This document shows, piece after piece, positions 16,318-24,563 of a DNA stretch of 38,284 nucleotides. The notes beneath the pieces were generated by a model. The model made no database searches, had not been told where the DNA came from, and saw only the letters and a list, made by a program, of their open reading frames with translations. Position 1 is the stretch's first letter, and each line of letters opens with the position of its first letter. The translations under genes were made by a program, and so were the position numbers. The DNA is from Alphaproteobacteria bacterium (GTDB lineage: Bacteria > Pseudomonadota > Alphaproteobacteria > UBA6615): contig JAPUHN010000080.1 in assembly GCA_027297685.1 (NCBI GenBank), positions 1 to 38,284 on the forward strand, given 5' to 3'.

Positions 16318-17334
16318 CTACATGCTGGCGACGGCGGACCGCACCTTCGCCGCGACCTCGGCGGAAACCCATTTCGTCCAGATAAGCTCTTCGGTCTGCA
16401 AGAAACGTATCGCGGCGGTTTCGCCATTGGCCTGGTTCTCGGTCATCCAGGCCAGGAAACCGTTCATGAAGGCGTTGGTGAACGAGCGGCGCTGCAAATA
16501 GGCGAACGCTTGCGGCACCCGTTTGGCAAGATCCGCCGCCACGACCGTCTGCACCAGCGAGGGCGGATACATGGTCGCGTGCGGGTTCTCGCAATCAGCC
16601 TGAGTGATGCAGTCTTCATAGTGCGCCTGGTCAATCCCAGAGCCGAAATCGACCTTCACCATCTCAAAACGGCCGAGCAACGCCGTCGGCGCCCAGTAGT
16701 AACCAAACCACGGTTCCCGGCGGTTGTAAGATTTCTCGATCGATCCGGCGAGGCCGGCGCCGGAACCCGGATCGACATATTCGAACCCGGCATCTTTAAG
16801 CCCCAGCGCGGTAAACAGATGGCCGCTTGTGATCTGACAGTTCCAACCCGACGGGCAACCCATGAACATCGAGCTATCCGGGTCTTCGGGGTTCTTGAAC
16901 ATCGCGGCCTGCGCCTTGACGCCCTCGATCGTCGCCAGCGATGGGTCTTTGTCGACGAGATATTTGGGCACCCAGAAGCCTTCCTCGCCGCCGTCGGACA
17001 ATGACTTTCCAGCAATCACCAAACGGCCTTCAGCCACCCCGGCCTCGAGTGCCTCCTTGAAGGAGTTGGTCCATAATTCAGGAGCGACGTCGGGCTTGCC
17101 CTTTTCCATCATCGATGTCCCGGTCGGCATGGTATCGCCGGGCACCAGCGAGGCGTCGCAACCATAGCCATGGTCGAGGATGAAACGATCGAGCGCCGCC
17201 AGAAACGTTGCGGAATTCCAGTTCATGTCGGCGATGGTAACGCTGCCGCATACTTGGGCATGGGCTGGCGCCGGAGCAAAACCAACAACAACGAATGCCG
17301 CTATGGCCGCGAGGGCCGTTTTCATAAATTCCAC
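16318..17334 (-). CDS. proX: Periplasmic substrate-binding protein, ProX/OpuAC type
   Basis: The 338-residue secreted protein has a signal peptide (KTALAAIAAFVVVGFAPAPAHA, cut before QVCG). The OpuAC-type binding fold shows in VTIADMNWNSATFLAALDRFIL near the start and in WTNSFKEALEAG, WNCQITSG and PWFGYYWAPTALLG further on. The tryptophans and tyrosine in these blocks could form the aromatic cage for a quaternary amine. The start is GTG at 17334 with AGGAG at good spacing. ATG at 17325 is also possible. It is the first gene of proX-proW-proV. The 107-nt gap before proW holds no other gene. Confidence 0.9.
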   Translation of the reverse strand: MEFMKTALAAIAAFVVVGFAPAPAHAQVCGSVTIADMNWNSATFLAALDRFILDHGYGCDASLVPGDTMPTGTSMMEKGKPDVAPELWTNSFKEALEAGVAEGRLVIAGKSLSDGGEEGFWVPKYLVDKDPSLATIEGVKAQAAMFKNPEDPDSSMFMGCPSGWNCQITSGHLFTALGLKDAGFEYVDPGSGAGLAGSIEKSYNRREPWFGYYWAPTALLGRFEMVKVDFGSGIDQAHYEDCITQADCENPHATMYPPSLVQTVVAADLAKRVPQAFAYLQRRSFTNAFMNGFLAWMTENQANGETAAIRFLQTEELIWTKWVSAEVAAKVRSAVASM

Positions 17335-17560
17335 TTTATCTCTCCTCGTCGTTCGCCCTGAGATAGTGACTGCTCCAAGTCGTCACAAATCGAAAACTCT
17401 CGCGGACAAGCAGTTCTGATTATATCCATCCCAACATGCTGCCAGCAGCAACCCGTAGGGTGTCGTCCCGGTGTTACCGCCGCCGAAGAGCGGTGGCTCG
17501 TCCGCCCGCGAGGATGTCTTCCATCGCATGCCTGTTCCACCCGGCACGCGGCGGTGTTGT

Positions 17561-18457
17561 TCAGGCAATATCCTGAAGGACCTGTTCTGCGCGTACACTA
17601 ACCTGGACCGTCATATCGATAAAATCCGCGGTCTGGCCATCGTAGGTCCCCGAGACCGGGATCGCCTGGGCCGGCTCGCGAGCTACCGCGATCGGCACCA
17701 AATTTTGCCCGCCATAGGTGCCGTTGGTGGGGTCGAATTCGATCCAGCCGGCGCCAGGTAGGTAGACCTGGACCCAGGCATGAGTGGCGCCGGCGCCCTG
17801 GATTTCTGTCTGCGCTCCGTCGATCTGCGGATCGTAGAGATAGCCGCTGACGAAGCGGGTCGCAAGCCCAACGCTGCGTACCGCTTCCATCATGAACAAG
17901 GCATAGTCACGGCATGTGCCGGCGCTTCGTGACAGAGTCTCGACAGGGCTTTGCACCCCCGGTTCGTGGCGTTCCTCGTAGAAGAATTCTGCCTTGATCG
18001 CACCGGTAACGGCGATCAGGAATTCCTCGGTATCGGTCATTCCGCCGGCAGTGAGAAAACGGCGCGCCCACTCGGTCACCAGTCGCTCGGGATCGGAATA
18101 GTGGCGTTCGATTGTGCGTCCTAGATCGGGCACCTCGGAGGCCGGATAGCTGAACGGAAGCGTGCGGGCAAATGGTTCGATCGCAAATTCCGGAGCGGTT
18201 ATCGGATAGCGTTCGATCACGATAATCGATTGCAAGTTCAACTCGCTGGCGCGCTCCGCGAAATTCGCCACTGCGACCGAATTGCCGAACACGTCATAGA
18301 GCCAGCGCACCTCGGCGGCGGGACTGATCGTCAGGCGGGCGTCGAGCAACCGCAAATCGTGGCTGTCGCGCGGTCTGAACATCAACCGGTGTTCGCCGAA
18401 TTCCACCGGTTTTAGGTAGCGGTAAGTCGTCTTGTGATCGACAGTTAGGCGCTGCAA
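17561..18457 (-). CDS. Transglutaminase-like cysteine protease family protein
   Basis: The protein has 298 residues: an N-terminal beta-rich domain (HKTTYRYLKPVEFGEHRLMFRPR) followed by a transglutaminase-like core. The triad is visible as Cys182 in SAGTCRDYA, His226 in ATHAWVQVY and Asp242 in EFDPTNG. It starts with TTG at 18457 behind GGAG. It is the third gene of an ATP-grasp/alpha-E/transglutaminase operon seen in many bacteria. In comparative genomics this set has been proposed to build and cut peptide-like or amide-linked products. The substrate is unknown. Confidence 0.88.
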   Translation of the reverse strand: MQRLTVDHKTTYRYLKPVEFGEHRLMFRPRDSHDLRLLDARLTISPAAEVRWLYDVFGNSVAVANFAERASELNLQSIIVIERYPITAPEFAIEPFARTLPFSYPASEVPDLGRTIERHYSDPERLVTEWARRFLTAGGMTDTEEFLIAVTGAIKAEFFYEERHEPGVQSPVETLSRSAGTCRDYALFMMEAVRSVGLATRFVSGYLYDPQIDGAQTEIQGAGATHAWVQVYLPGAGWIEFDPTNGTYGGQNLVPIAVAREPAQAIPVSGTYDGQTADFIDMTVQVSVRAEQVLQDIA

Positions 18458-18547
18458 TAGCCAACTCCGGTGACGCGCGTCTCGGCGCGAAAAACGGGGC
18501 TACCGCTATCAGGTTGCGGCGCACCAGGCAATGCCATGGCGGTGGCG

Positions 18548-19513
18548 TCAGCGGCCACTGAAATACGTCGTCGCGATAGCGCTCGAGACGCCACCTAGCA
18601 AGATCTGCAGCTCGTCCAGGAATTTGTGCAACCGCTGCCGCGTTATCTCGCCTCCGGGACCTGTGTCGAGCGCAAACACCAGCGCGCGACGCGCCGCCTC
18701 GACAGAATCGTGGCGCCGATGGCCGTGGAGCGTCTCCAACTCGATCAGGCGGGTGCTAAGACGCTCCACGCACAGGCCGACGGCTCGCGGAAACTCCCGG
18801 TCGTACAACAGGAATATCGCAATATCGCGCGGCCTCGAACCCGCCGGGTGCCGGCTGCGATAGGCGTGGTAGCCGGCGACCGAGCGCAACAACACATTCC
18901 AGTGCACCGCCTCCATCGCCGCGCCAAGGTCTTCACCGGCGCGCGCGAAGCCCATGTCGAGGATGCGTGTAGTCTGGTCGGCGCGCTCGATATATTTACC
19001 CATCTGGTAGAAACACCACCGTTCGCCGCGCAGAAACGTCCCTTCGGCAATGCCTTCGAACGTTTGGCAAGATTCCTTGATCTCGGAACACAGGCGCGAG
19101 AGGTTGCCGAGCTGCAAAGCGCGCGGGGTCAGTTCGAGCATACGGTTGTGCGAAATATTGAGATGAGTCCACATCTCGGTGCTGATCAAGTGGCGCACCG
19201 AACGCGCATTTTCTCGCGCTTGGAATATCACCGATACGATCGACGACGGGTTGTCGCGGTCGTTGATGTAGAAGGCGACAACGCTCGCCGCATCGATGAC
19301 AGCATAGCGGGCCAGAAAGGCATCGGTGTCGGCATACAATACCAGTACCCGCTGCCAGTCGGGACCCTCTTCGTTCTCGCGCGCATAGGTCTCGTTGATG
19401 TCGAGAATGCGGGCGACGTTTTCGGCGCGCTCCATATAGCGGCCGAGCCAGAAAATGTTGTCGGCGAAGCGTGCGATCAGGTTATCCAATGACCCAGGTA
19501 TCCTTCGAACCAC
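18548..19513 (-). CDS. Alpha-E domain protein (DUF403)
   Basis: The 321-residue all-helical protein has the family's opening FADNIFWLGRYMERAENVARILDINETYAR. Later blocks are SIVSVIFQARENARSVRHLIS, the GTFLRGERWCFYQMGKYIERADQTTRILDM segment (a duplication of the first) and the RYMERAE/KYIERAD pair typical of DUF403. No catalytic motif is known. The protein is always found with circularly permuted ATP-grasp enzymes and probably acts with them. The start codon is GTG at 19513, overlapping the ATP-grasp gene by 32 nt. A TTG at 19489 overlapping its stop is an alternative. Confidence 0.88.
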   Translation of the reverse strand: MVRRIPGSLDNLIARFADNIFWLGRYMERAENVARILDINETYARENEEGPDWQRVLVLYADTDAFLARYAVIDAASVVAFYINDRDNPSSIVSVIFQARENARSVRHLISTEMWTHLNISHNRMLELTPRALQLGNLSRLCSEIKESCQTFEGIAEGTFLRGERWCFYQMGKYIERADQTTRILDMGFARAGEDLGAAMEAVHWNVLLRSVAGYHAYRSRHPAGSRPRDIAIFLLYDREFPRAVGLCVERLSTRLIELETLHGHRRHDSVEAARRALVFALDTGPGGEITRQRLHKFLDELQILLGGVSSAIATTYFSGR

Positions 19514-20927
19514 CGCCTTGTGAGGAATTAACGACCAGCGAACCCCGGCGCAACGCGACGCGCGTCAGCCCGCCCGGCAGCACCCAAGTCGACTCTCCCG
19601 TCACCGCGAATGGCCGCAGGTCGACGTGCCGTGGCTCGACGGCGCGGGCGACCAACGTCGGACACACCGACAGGCTGATCACCGGCTGGCTGATGAAGTT
19701 AGCCGGATCGGCCTTGAGCTTGGCGCGTAACTCACTGAGCGTGCGTTTGCTGGCACTGGGACCGACGACGACGCCGTATCCGCCGGCCTCGCCGACCGGC
19801 TTGGTGACCAGTTCGTCGAGATGGTCGAGCGTCTTTTGCAGACCCGCGGACTCGCGGCAGATATTGGTCGGCACGTTGGCCAAAATCGGTTCCTGGTCCA
19901 GGTAATATTCGATGATCCGCGGCATATAGGCATACACCGCCTTGTCATCGGCAACGCCGGTGCCGACCGCGTTAGCCAGCGTCACATTGCCTTTCAGATA
20001 CGCCTCGAACAGGCCTGCAACGCCGAGCATGCTGTCGGAACGGAAGGCCCGTGGATCGAGGAAATCGTCATTGATGCGCCGGTAAATTACGTGCACCGGC
20101 GCCAGGCCGTGCGTCGTACGCATGAACACATGGTGATTTTCGACCACCAAATCTCGGCCCTCGACCAGTGGCACACCCATCTCGCGGGCCAGGAAGACGT
20201 GCTCGAAATAGGCCGAGTTAAATGCTCCAGGTGACATCAACACGACGGTGGGAGATCCAATACCCGCCGGTGCAACGGCGCTTAATGCAGCGGCGAGTTG
20301 GCGCCCGTAATCGTCGATATCAGCTATATTCATCCCTTCGGCGAGATCGGGAAAGGCGCGCATCATCAAGTGGCGGTTCTCGATCACGTAGGATACACCC
20401 GACGGCGTGCGTGCATTGTCTTCGAGAACCTGGAACTTGCCCTTTTCGTTGCGCACGATATCGGTACCGCAGATATGCACATAGGTGCCCTTCGGCGGAT
20501 CAAACCCACACATCTCGGGCCGGTAGTTGGCGTTGCCCAGCACCAACTCCTTCGGCACCACGCCGTCTTTCAGGATCTTTTCGTCGTGATAGATGTCGTA
20601 CAAGAACAAATTAAGTGCGGCGACGCGCTGTTTCACACCGCTTTCGATAATTTCCCAATCCCTGGGCGATAGCACCCGGGGTATCACATCGAACGGCAAG
20701 ATACGGTCGATCGATTTGCGGTCGGTGTAGACCGTAAATGTGATGCCCAGATTGAATAGCTCGTTCTCGGCGCCGCGTGCACGCGCACGTAACTGCGCTA
20801 TGGCGAGCTCGGCCAACCGATCGCGAATGGGGCGGGTATGGCTGGGTCGACGGCGTCCCGATCGTCCAAAAATTTCACAATAAAACTCGCCTGGATCGTA
20901 ACCGGTAATCGCACCGTCATTCGACAT
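19482..20927 (-). CDS. Circularly permuted ATP-grasp type 2 family protein (DUF404/DUF407)
   Basis: The 481-residue protein has the characteristic blocks of the family: FTVYTDRKSIDRILPFDVIPRVLSPRDWEIIE, GVKQRVAALNLFLYDIYH, GVSYVIENRHLMMRAFPDL, VLMSPGAFNSAYFEHVFLAREMGVPLVEG and FLDPRAFRSDSMLGV. Near the end, ANAVGTGVADDKAVYAYMPRIIEYYL and the lysine-containing VTKPVGEAGGYGVVVG probably bind ATP. The ATP-grasp fold ligates carboxylates to amines via an acyl phosphate. The ATG at 20927 is the first gene of the operon with alpha-E and transglutaminase genes. The product is unknown; a small peptide or amide is inferred. Confidence 0.9.
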   Translation of the reverse strand: MSNDGAITGYDPGEFYCEIFGRSGRRRPSHTRPIRDRLAELAIAQLRARARGAENELFNLGITFTVYTDRKSIDRILPFDVIPRVLSPRDWEIIESGVKQRVAALNLFLYDIYHDEKILKDGVVPKELVLGNANYRPEMCGFDPPKGTYVHICGTDIVRNEKGKFQVLEDNARTPSGVSYVIENRHLMMRAFPDLAEGMNIADIDDYGRQLAAALSAVAPAGIGSPTVVLMSPGAFNSAYFEHVFLAREMGVPLVEGRDLVVENHHVFMRTTHGLAPVHVIYRRINDDFLDPRAFRSDSMLGVAGLFEAYLKGNVTLANAVGTGVADDKAVYAYMPRIIEYYLDQEPILANVPTNICRESAGLQKTLDHLDELVTKPVGEAGGYGVVVGPSASKRTLSELRAKLKADPANFISQPVISLSVCPTLVARAVEPRHVDLRPFAVTGESTWVLPGGLTRVALRRGSLVVNSSQGGGSKDTWVIG

Positions 20928-21249
20928 GAAACGATCTTAGCAGAAATATGCTTTCATTAAACGAAGAGGCGCGGGGGCCGTCGGGACGCGCCGCCAAGCT
21001 TTCACCCGAATGCCCCGGAATCGCCACTTTCTCGGGTTTAATTACAGGCTCCTATTTCGGCAATTCTGAGACAGCTGACTGATAGTTGCCAGAAGACCGT
21101 CGGCCCTGGCAGAAAAGCGGAAATGACGGAACACTACAATTTGCTTTCAGTTCGTCTTGGCCTGTTGCGTGTGGTCCCGTTATGATCCGCTCCGACTTGT
21201 GATTTAACCCAAGATTGGCGACCTCATGGAACGCCGACGGAGAACAGAA
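20928..21249. other. Intergenic region without a supported gene
   Basis: This 322-bp gap lies between the divergent ATP-grasp and DUF3105 genes. No reading frame with a ribosome-binding site or recognisable product is seen, and no clear riboswitch or tRNA. It probably holds the two divergent promoters. Confidence 0.5.
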
Positions 21250-21795
21250 ATGGTTTCACGTATTTTATCGGTTACGCTGTTTGCAGCGCTTGGTTTGCTA
21301 TTCGCGTTGCCGGTCTCAGACGCTCAAGGCCAAACCCGCGACGGCGGACGCAACCAGCTGTTTGAATACGACGCCAATCATCCCGCCTACCGGGACATCC
21401 AACGCGAGGAATCGCTGGGCCGCGAACACATCGAAGGACCGGTCGACTACGGCACCGATTTCCCGACTTCGGGTCCGCACGCGCCGTCTCCTGCCCGACC
21501 GGGTTTTTATAACGACCCGCTGCCCCTGGAATCGCTGGTCCACGCGATGGAGCACGGTAATGTCATTATCTATTACGACGAACCAACCGACGCGGCGATG
21601 AAACTGATCCGCAGTTGGACCGACCAGTATCAAGGCGTATGGGACGCTGTGATAGCGGTACGGCATGACGGGTTGGGCGAGGGCGTCGTTCTGACCGCAT
21701 GGCAGCATCGCCTCGAGCTTTCCAAGATGGATGCACGGGCATCGTTTTTCGTCGACGCCTTCCGCGGCCGTGGCCCCGAAAATCGCGTCCGTTAG
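21250..21795 (+). CDS. Exported DUF3105-domain protein
   Basis: The protein is 181 residues from ATG 21250, which has GGAGA five bases upstream. A start at 21226 adds eight basic residues before the signal peptide. The signal segment is ILSVTLFAALGLLFALPVSDAQG. The DUF3105 core is recognisable from DYGTDFPTSGPHAP, PLPLESLVHAMEHGNVIIYYDEP and the closing VVLTAWQHRLEL. The HAMEHG motif with paired histidines is conserved in the family, which often has a membrane or exported form and no assigned function. Metal binding by these histidines is inferred. It is a single gene. Confidence 0.82.
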   Translation: MVSRILSVTLFAALGLLFALPVSDAQGQTRDGGRNQLFEYDANHPAYRDIQREESLGREHIEGPVDYGTDFPTSGPHAPSPARPGFYNDPLPLESLVHAMEHGNVIIYYDEPTDAAMKLIRSWTDQYQGVWDAVIAVRHDGLGEGVVLTAWQHRLELSKMDARASFFVDAFRGRGPENRVR

Positions 21796-21939
21796 AACGG
21801 CATCGATGCGAAGCGTCTGCCACCGGGCGGACCCCGCAAACACATCAAAACCATTGACGGGGGGTCTTGCAGGCCTATGTAGCCGTAGTTAGTTTGAAAA
21901 TATTGTAAAAATCCTAAAAACTACACAAAAGGTAGTGTA

Positions 21940-22944
21940 ATGGACGTCCGCGACGGAGTTGTCGGCTCCATCGGAAACACCCCGTTGATCCGCCTGCATG
22001 GCCCCTCGGAGGAAACCGGCTGCACCATCCTCGGCAAGGCCGAGTTTCTCAACCCGGCCGGCTCGGTCAAGGACCGCGCGGCCTGGGCGATCATCAAGGA
22101 TGCCGAGGAAACTGGAACCTTGCGGCCCGGCGGTGTCATCGTCGAAGGCACCGCCGGCAACACCGGCATCGGCATCGCCCATGTCGCCAATGCGCGCGGC
22201 TATCGCACGGTCATCGTCATTCCGGAAACTCAGACCCAGGAAAAAAAGGATGCGCTGCGCCAAGCCGGCGCCGAGTTGATCGAAGTGGCCGCGGTGCCCT
22301 ACCGCGACCCCGACAATTACATCAAATATTCCGGCCGCCTGGCCGAGGAGCTGAATGAAAAGGAACCGAACGGCGCCGTCTGGGCCAATCAGTTCGACAA
22401 CGTCGCCAATCGCCGCGGACATTACGAGACCACCGGGCCGGAAATCTGGCAGCAGACTGACGGCACCCTCGATGGATTCATCTGCGCGGTCGGTACCGGC
22501 GGCACGATTGCCGGCGTTGGCGCTTTTCTGAAAGAACAGAATCCCGACGTTAAAATCGGCCTCGCCGACCCGATGGGCGCGGCGATCTACAACTACTATG
22601 TCAACGGCGAGCTGAAATCGGAGGGATCGTCGATCACCGAGGGTATCGGCCAGGGCCGTATCACCGGGAACCTGGAAGGTGCGGTGGTCGACATGCCCTA
22701 CCAGATACCCGACGAGGAAATGATGCCGGTCCTCTACGACCTGGTCACCAAGGAAGGCCTCAGTCTCGGCACCTCGAGCGGCATTAATGTTGCCGGCGCC
22801 GTCCGCATGGCGAGGGACTTGGGCCCGGGCCATACCATCGTCACGGTGCTTTGCGACAGCGCCCACCGCTACGCCTCGAAAATCTTCAACATAGAATTTT
22901 TAACAGAAAAGGGACTGCCTTTGCCGCCATGGCTTGTTACATAA
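21940..22944 (+). CDS. cysK: Cysteine synthase (O-acetylserine sulfhydrylase family)
   Basis: The 334-residue PLP enzyme has fold-type II motifs. GNTPLIRL occurs at the N-terminus, the PLP-binding lysine is Lys44 in PAGSVKDRAAW, and the substrate loop is EGTAGNTGIGIA. The phosphate-binding glycine loop GTGGTIAGV lies near residue 188, and the C-terminal block is GTSSGINVAGAVRMA. It makes cysteine from O-acetylserine and sulfide. A bias to O-phosphoserine or cystathionine beta-synthase chemistry cannot be excluded. It heads a run of sulfur genes and is 6 nt before the tRNA-editing gene, so an operon is likely. Upstream DNA is AT-rich with a weak AAAGG ribosome-binding site. Confidence 0.9.
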   Translation: MDVRDGVVGSIGNTPLIRLHGPSEETGCTILGKAEFLNPAGSVKDRAAWAIIKDAEETGTLRPGGVIVEGTAGNTGIGIAHVANARGYRTVIVIPETQTQEKKDALRQAGAELIEVAAVPYRDPDNYIKYSGRLAEELNEKEPNGAVWANQFDNVANRRGHYETTGPEIWQQTDGTLDGFICAVGTGGTIAGVGAFLKEQNPDVKIGLADPMGAAIYNYYVNGELKSEGSSITEGIGQGRITGNLEGAVVDMPYQIPDEEMMPVLYDLVTKEGLSLGTSSGINVAGAVRMARDLGPGHTIVTVLCDSAHRYASKIFNIEFLTEKGLPLPPWLVT

Positions 22945-22950
22945 GGGGGC

Positions 22951-23676
22951 ATGACGACCGAAACACTCTTTCGCGACGATCCCTATGCGCGCAACTGCGA
23001 TGCGCAAATCGTCGCCGTTAACGAACGCGGCGGCATAATCCTCGACCGCACCGTGTTTTATCCTACTGGCGGCGGACAGCCAGGCGACAGCGGCGCCCTC
23101 AAATTGGCCGACGGCCAGGAAATTCCAATCGTCACGACCGTCAAGGGCGGCCCCGACGACGGCGACGACACCATTGTTCATGTCCCTGCCGAAGGCAGCA
23201 TAGCGCCGGCTGCCGGCGATCGCGTGACCGCCGAAATCGACTGGGAGCGACGCCACCGCCATATGCGCGTCCATACGTGCCTGCATCTTTTGTCGGCCGT
23301 GCTGTCCTATCCGGTGACCGGCGGCCAAGTGGGCGATGGCAAGGGGCGGCTCGATTTCGATATCCCCGAGGCCGGTCTCAACAAGGACGAGATCACCGCC
23401 AAACTCAACCGGCTGATCGACGAGGATCACCCGGTCGCCGCCGAGTGGATCAGCGACGCCGAACTGGCGGCGCAGCCCGAACTGGTAAAGACCATGAGCG
23501 TGCAGCCGCCGACCGGCGCCGGCCAGGTTCGCTTGATCCGCGTCGAAGGCCTCGACCTACAACCTTGCGGCGGCACCCACGTGGCGCGAACCGGCGAAAT
23601 CGGTGCGGTGACGGTGACCAAGATCGAGAAAAAAGGACGTCAGAATAGGCGCGTTTCCGTTTCGCTTAATAGTTAA
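22951..23676 (+). CDS. Alanyl-tRNA editing protein (AlaX type)
   Basis: The protein has 241 residues with both domains of the AlaX editing family. An N-terminal beta-barrel (TVFYPTGGGQPGDSGAL) is followed by the editing core with the zinc motif HTCLH (His108, His112) and CGGTH (Cys206, His210). AlaX proteins hydrolyse Ser- or Gly-mischarged tRNA-Ala in trans. The gene begins seven nt after the cysK stop with a strong AAGGGGG ribosome-binding site. Its place inside a cysteine/methionine cluster is noteworthy. Removing an aminoacyl-tRNA mispaired by a sulfur amino acid or serine is only inferred. Confidence 0.92.
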   Translation: MTTETLFRDDPYARNCDAQIVAVNERGGIILDRTVFYPTGGGQPGDSGALKLADGQEIPIVTTVKGGPDDGDDTIVHVPAEGSIAPAAGDRVTAEIDWERRHRHMRVHTCLHLLSAVLSYPVTGGQVGDGKGRLDFDIPEAGLNKDEITAKLNRLIDEDHPVAAEWISDAELAAQPELVKTMSVQPPTGAGQVRLIRVEGLDLQPCGGTHVARTGEIGAVTVTKIEKKGRQNRRVSVSLNS

Positions 23677-23683
23677 CATTAAT

Positions 23684-23702
23684 AATATCTTATGAGGATA
23701 TT
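23684..23702 (+). promoter_or_regulatory. Short hairpin overlapping the sseA ribosome-binding site
   Basis: AATATC and GATATT form a perfect 6-bp stem with a 7-nt loop in an AT-rich gap between the tRNA-editing gene and sseA. The GAGG ribosome-binding site lies in the loop and 3' arm, nine nt before the ATG. It could modulate translation or be a chance feature. Confidence 0.25.
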
Positions 23703-23705
23703 CTA

Positions 23706-24563
23706 ATGTCATATACTAATGAAAATGCGCTGGTCGATACCGTTTGGGTTGCCGCCCATTTGGACGACCCGAAAGTTCGCATCGTCGACGCTTCCTGGCA
23801 CCTGCCACCGACCGGGCGCAATGGCCACGATGAATATCGCGAAGCCCACATTCCCGGCGCGGTCTATTTCGACATCGATGCGATTTCCGACCCCGACACA
23901 ACCCTGCCCCACATGATGCCGACAGCCGAGGCGTTCGCCGCTGCGGTAGGTAATCTGGGCATCGCAAATAACCACCGGGTTATCGTCTACGATTCCGAGG
24001 GGCTATTTTCGGCGCCGCGGGCCTGGTGGATGCTCCGCGCGTTCGGCCATGACAATGTGGCGGTGATGACTGGCGGCTTCCGTGTCTGGAAAAGCGAAGG
24101 ACGGCCGGTGAGCGACGAGCCGCCAACCCCGTCGGCGACCGAATTTAACGCGCAGTTGAATACAGACATGGTGCGCTCGCTAGCGCATATGCGCGCCAAC
24201 ATGGACAGCGGCGGCGAGCTCGTGCTCGACGCGCGGGCCGCCAACCGGTTTGCCGGCACCGAGCCCGAGTTCCGCCCCGGCGTGCGGCCCGGCCACATCC
24301 CCGGTTCCGGCAATCTGCCTTACACCGAAATCGTCGACGCTGAAGCCGGCGCATTTGTGTCAAGCGGCGATTTGCGCAACGCTTTCGATGCCCACGGCGC
24401 GACCGGCACACAACCCATCACAACGACTTGCGGGTCGGGCATAACCGCGTGCATCCTCGGGCTTGGGTTACATCTGATCGGCCGCGACAATTGGGCGGTC
24501 TACGACGGCTCATGGACCGAGTGGGGCGGCAGCGAGGATGCGCCAATCGAAGCCGAGGGCTAA
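23706..24563 (+). CDS. sseA: 3-mercaptopyruvate sulfurtransferase (two-domain rhodanese)
   Basis: The 285-residue protein is a tandem rhodanese. An inactive N-terminal domain starts IVDASWHLPPTGRN and includes HIPGAVYFDIDAISD. The second domain has the active loop TTCGSGITA with the catalytic Cys242. The CGSG(I/V)TA loop is the mercaptopyruvate-type signature, as opposed to the CRxGx(R/T) loop of thiosulfate sulfurtransferases. RPGHIPGSGNLPY is also typical. It moves sulfur from 3-mercaptopyruvate, a product of cysteine, to acceptors such as thioredoxin or cyanide. It sits downstream of cysK and overlaps metC by 26 nt, suggesting cysteine breakdown or sulfur recycling. Confidence 0.93.
   Translation: MSYTNENALVDTVWVAAHLDDPKVRIVDASWHLPPTGRNGHDEYREAHIPGAVYFDIDAISDPDTTLPHMMPTAEAFAAAVGNLGIANNHRVIVYDSEGLFSAPRAWWMLRAFGHDNVAVMTGGFRVWKSEGRPVSDEPPTPSATEFNAQLNTDMVRSLAHMRANMDSGGELVLDARAANRFAGTEPEFRPGVRPGHIPGSGNLPYTEIVDAEAGAFVSSGDLRNAFDAHGATGTQPITTTCGSGITACILGLGLHLIGRDNWAVYDGSWTEWGGSEDAPIEAEG

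Noticed and set aside
21796-21939. Possible riboswitch upstream of cysK
   Set aside because: The region is AT-rich with only a short ACTAC/GTAGT pairing; no known riboswitch core can be traced.
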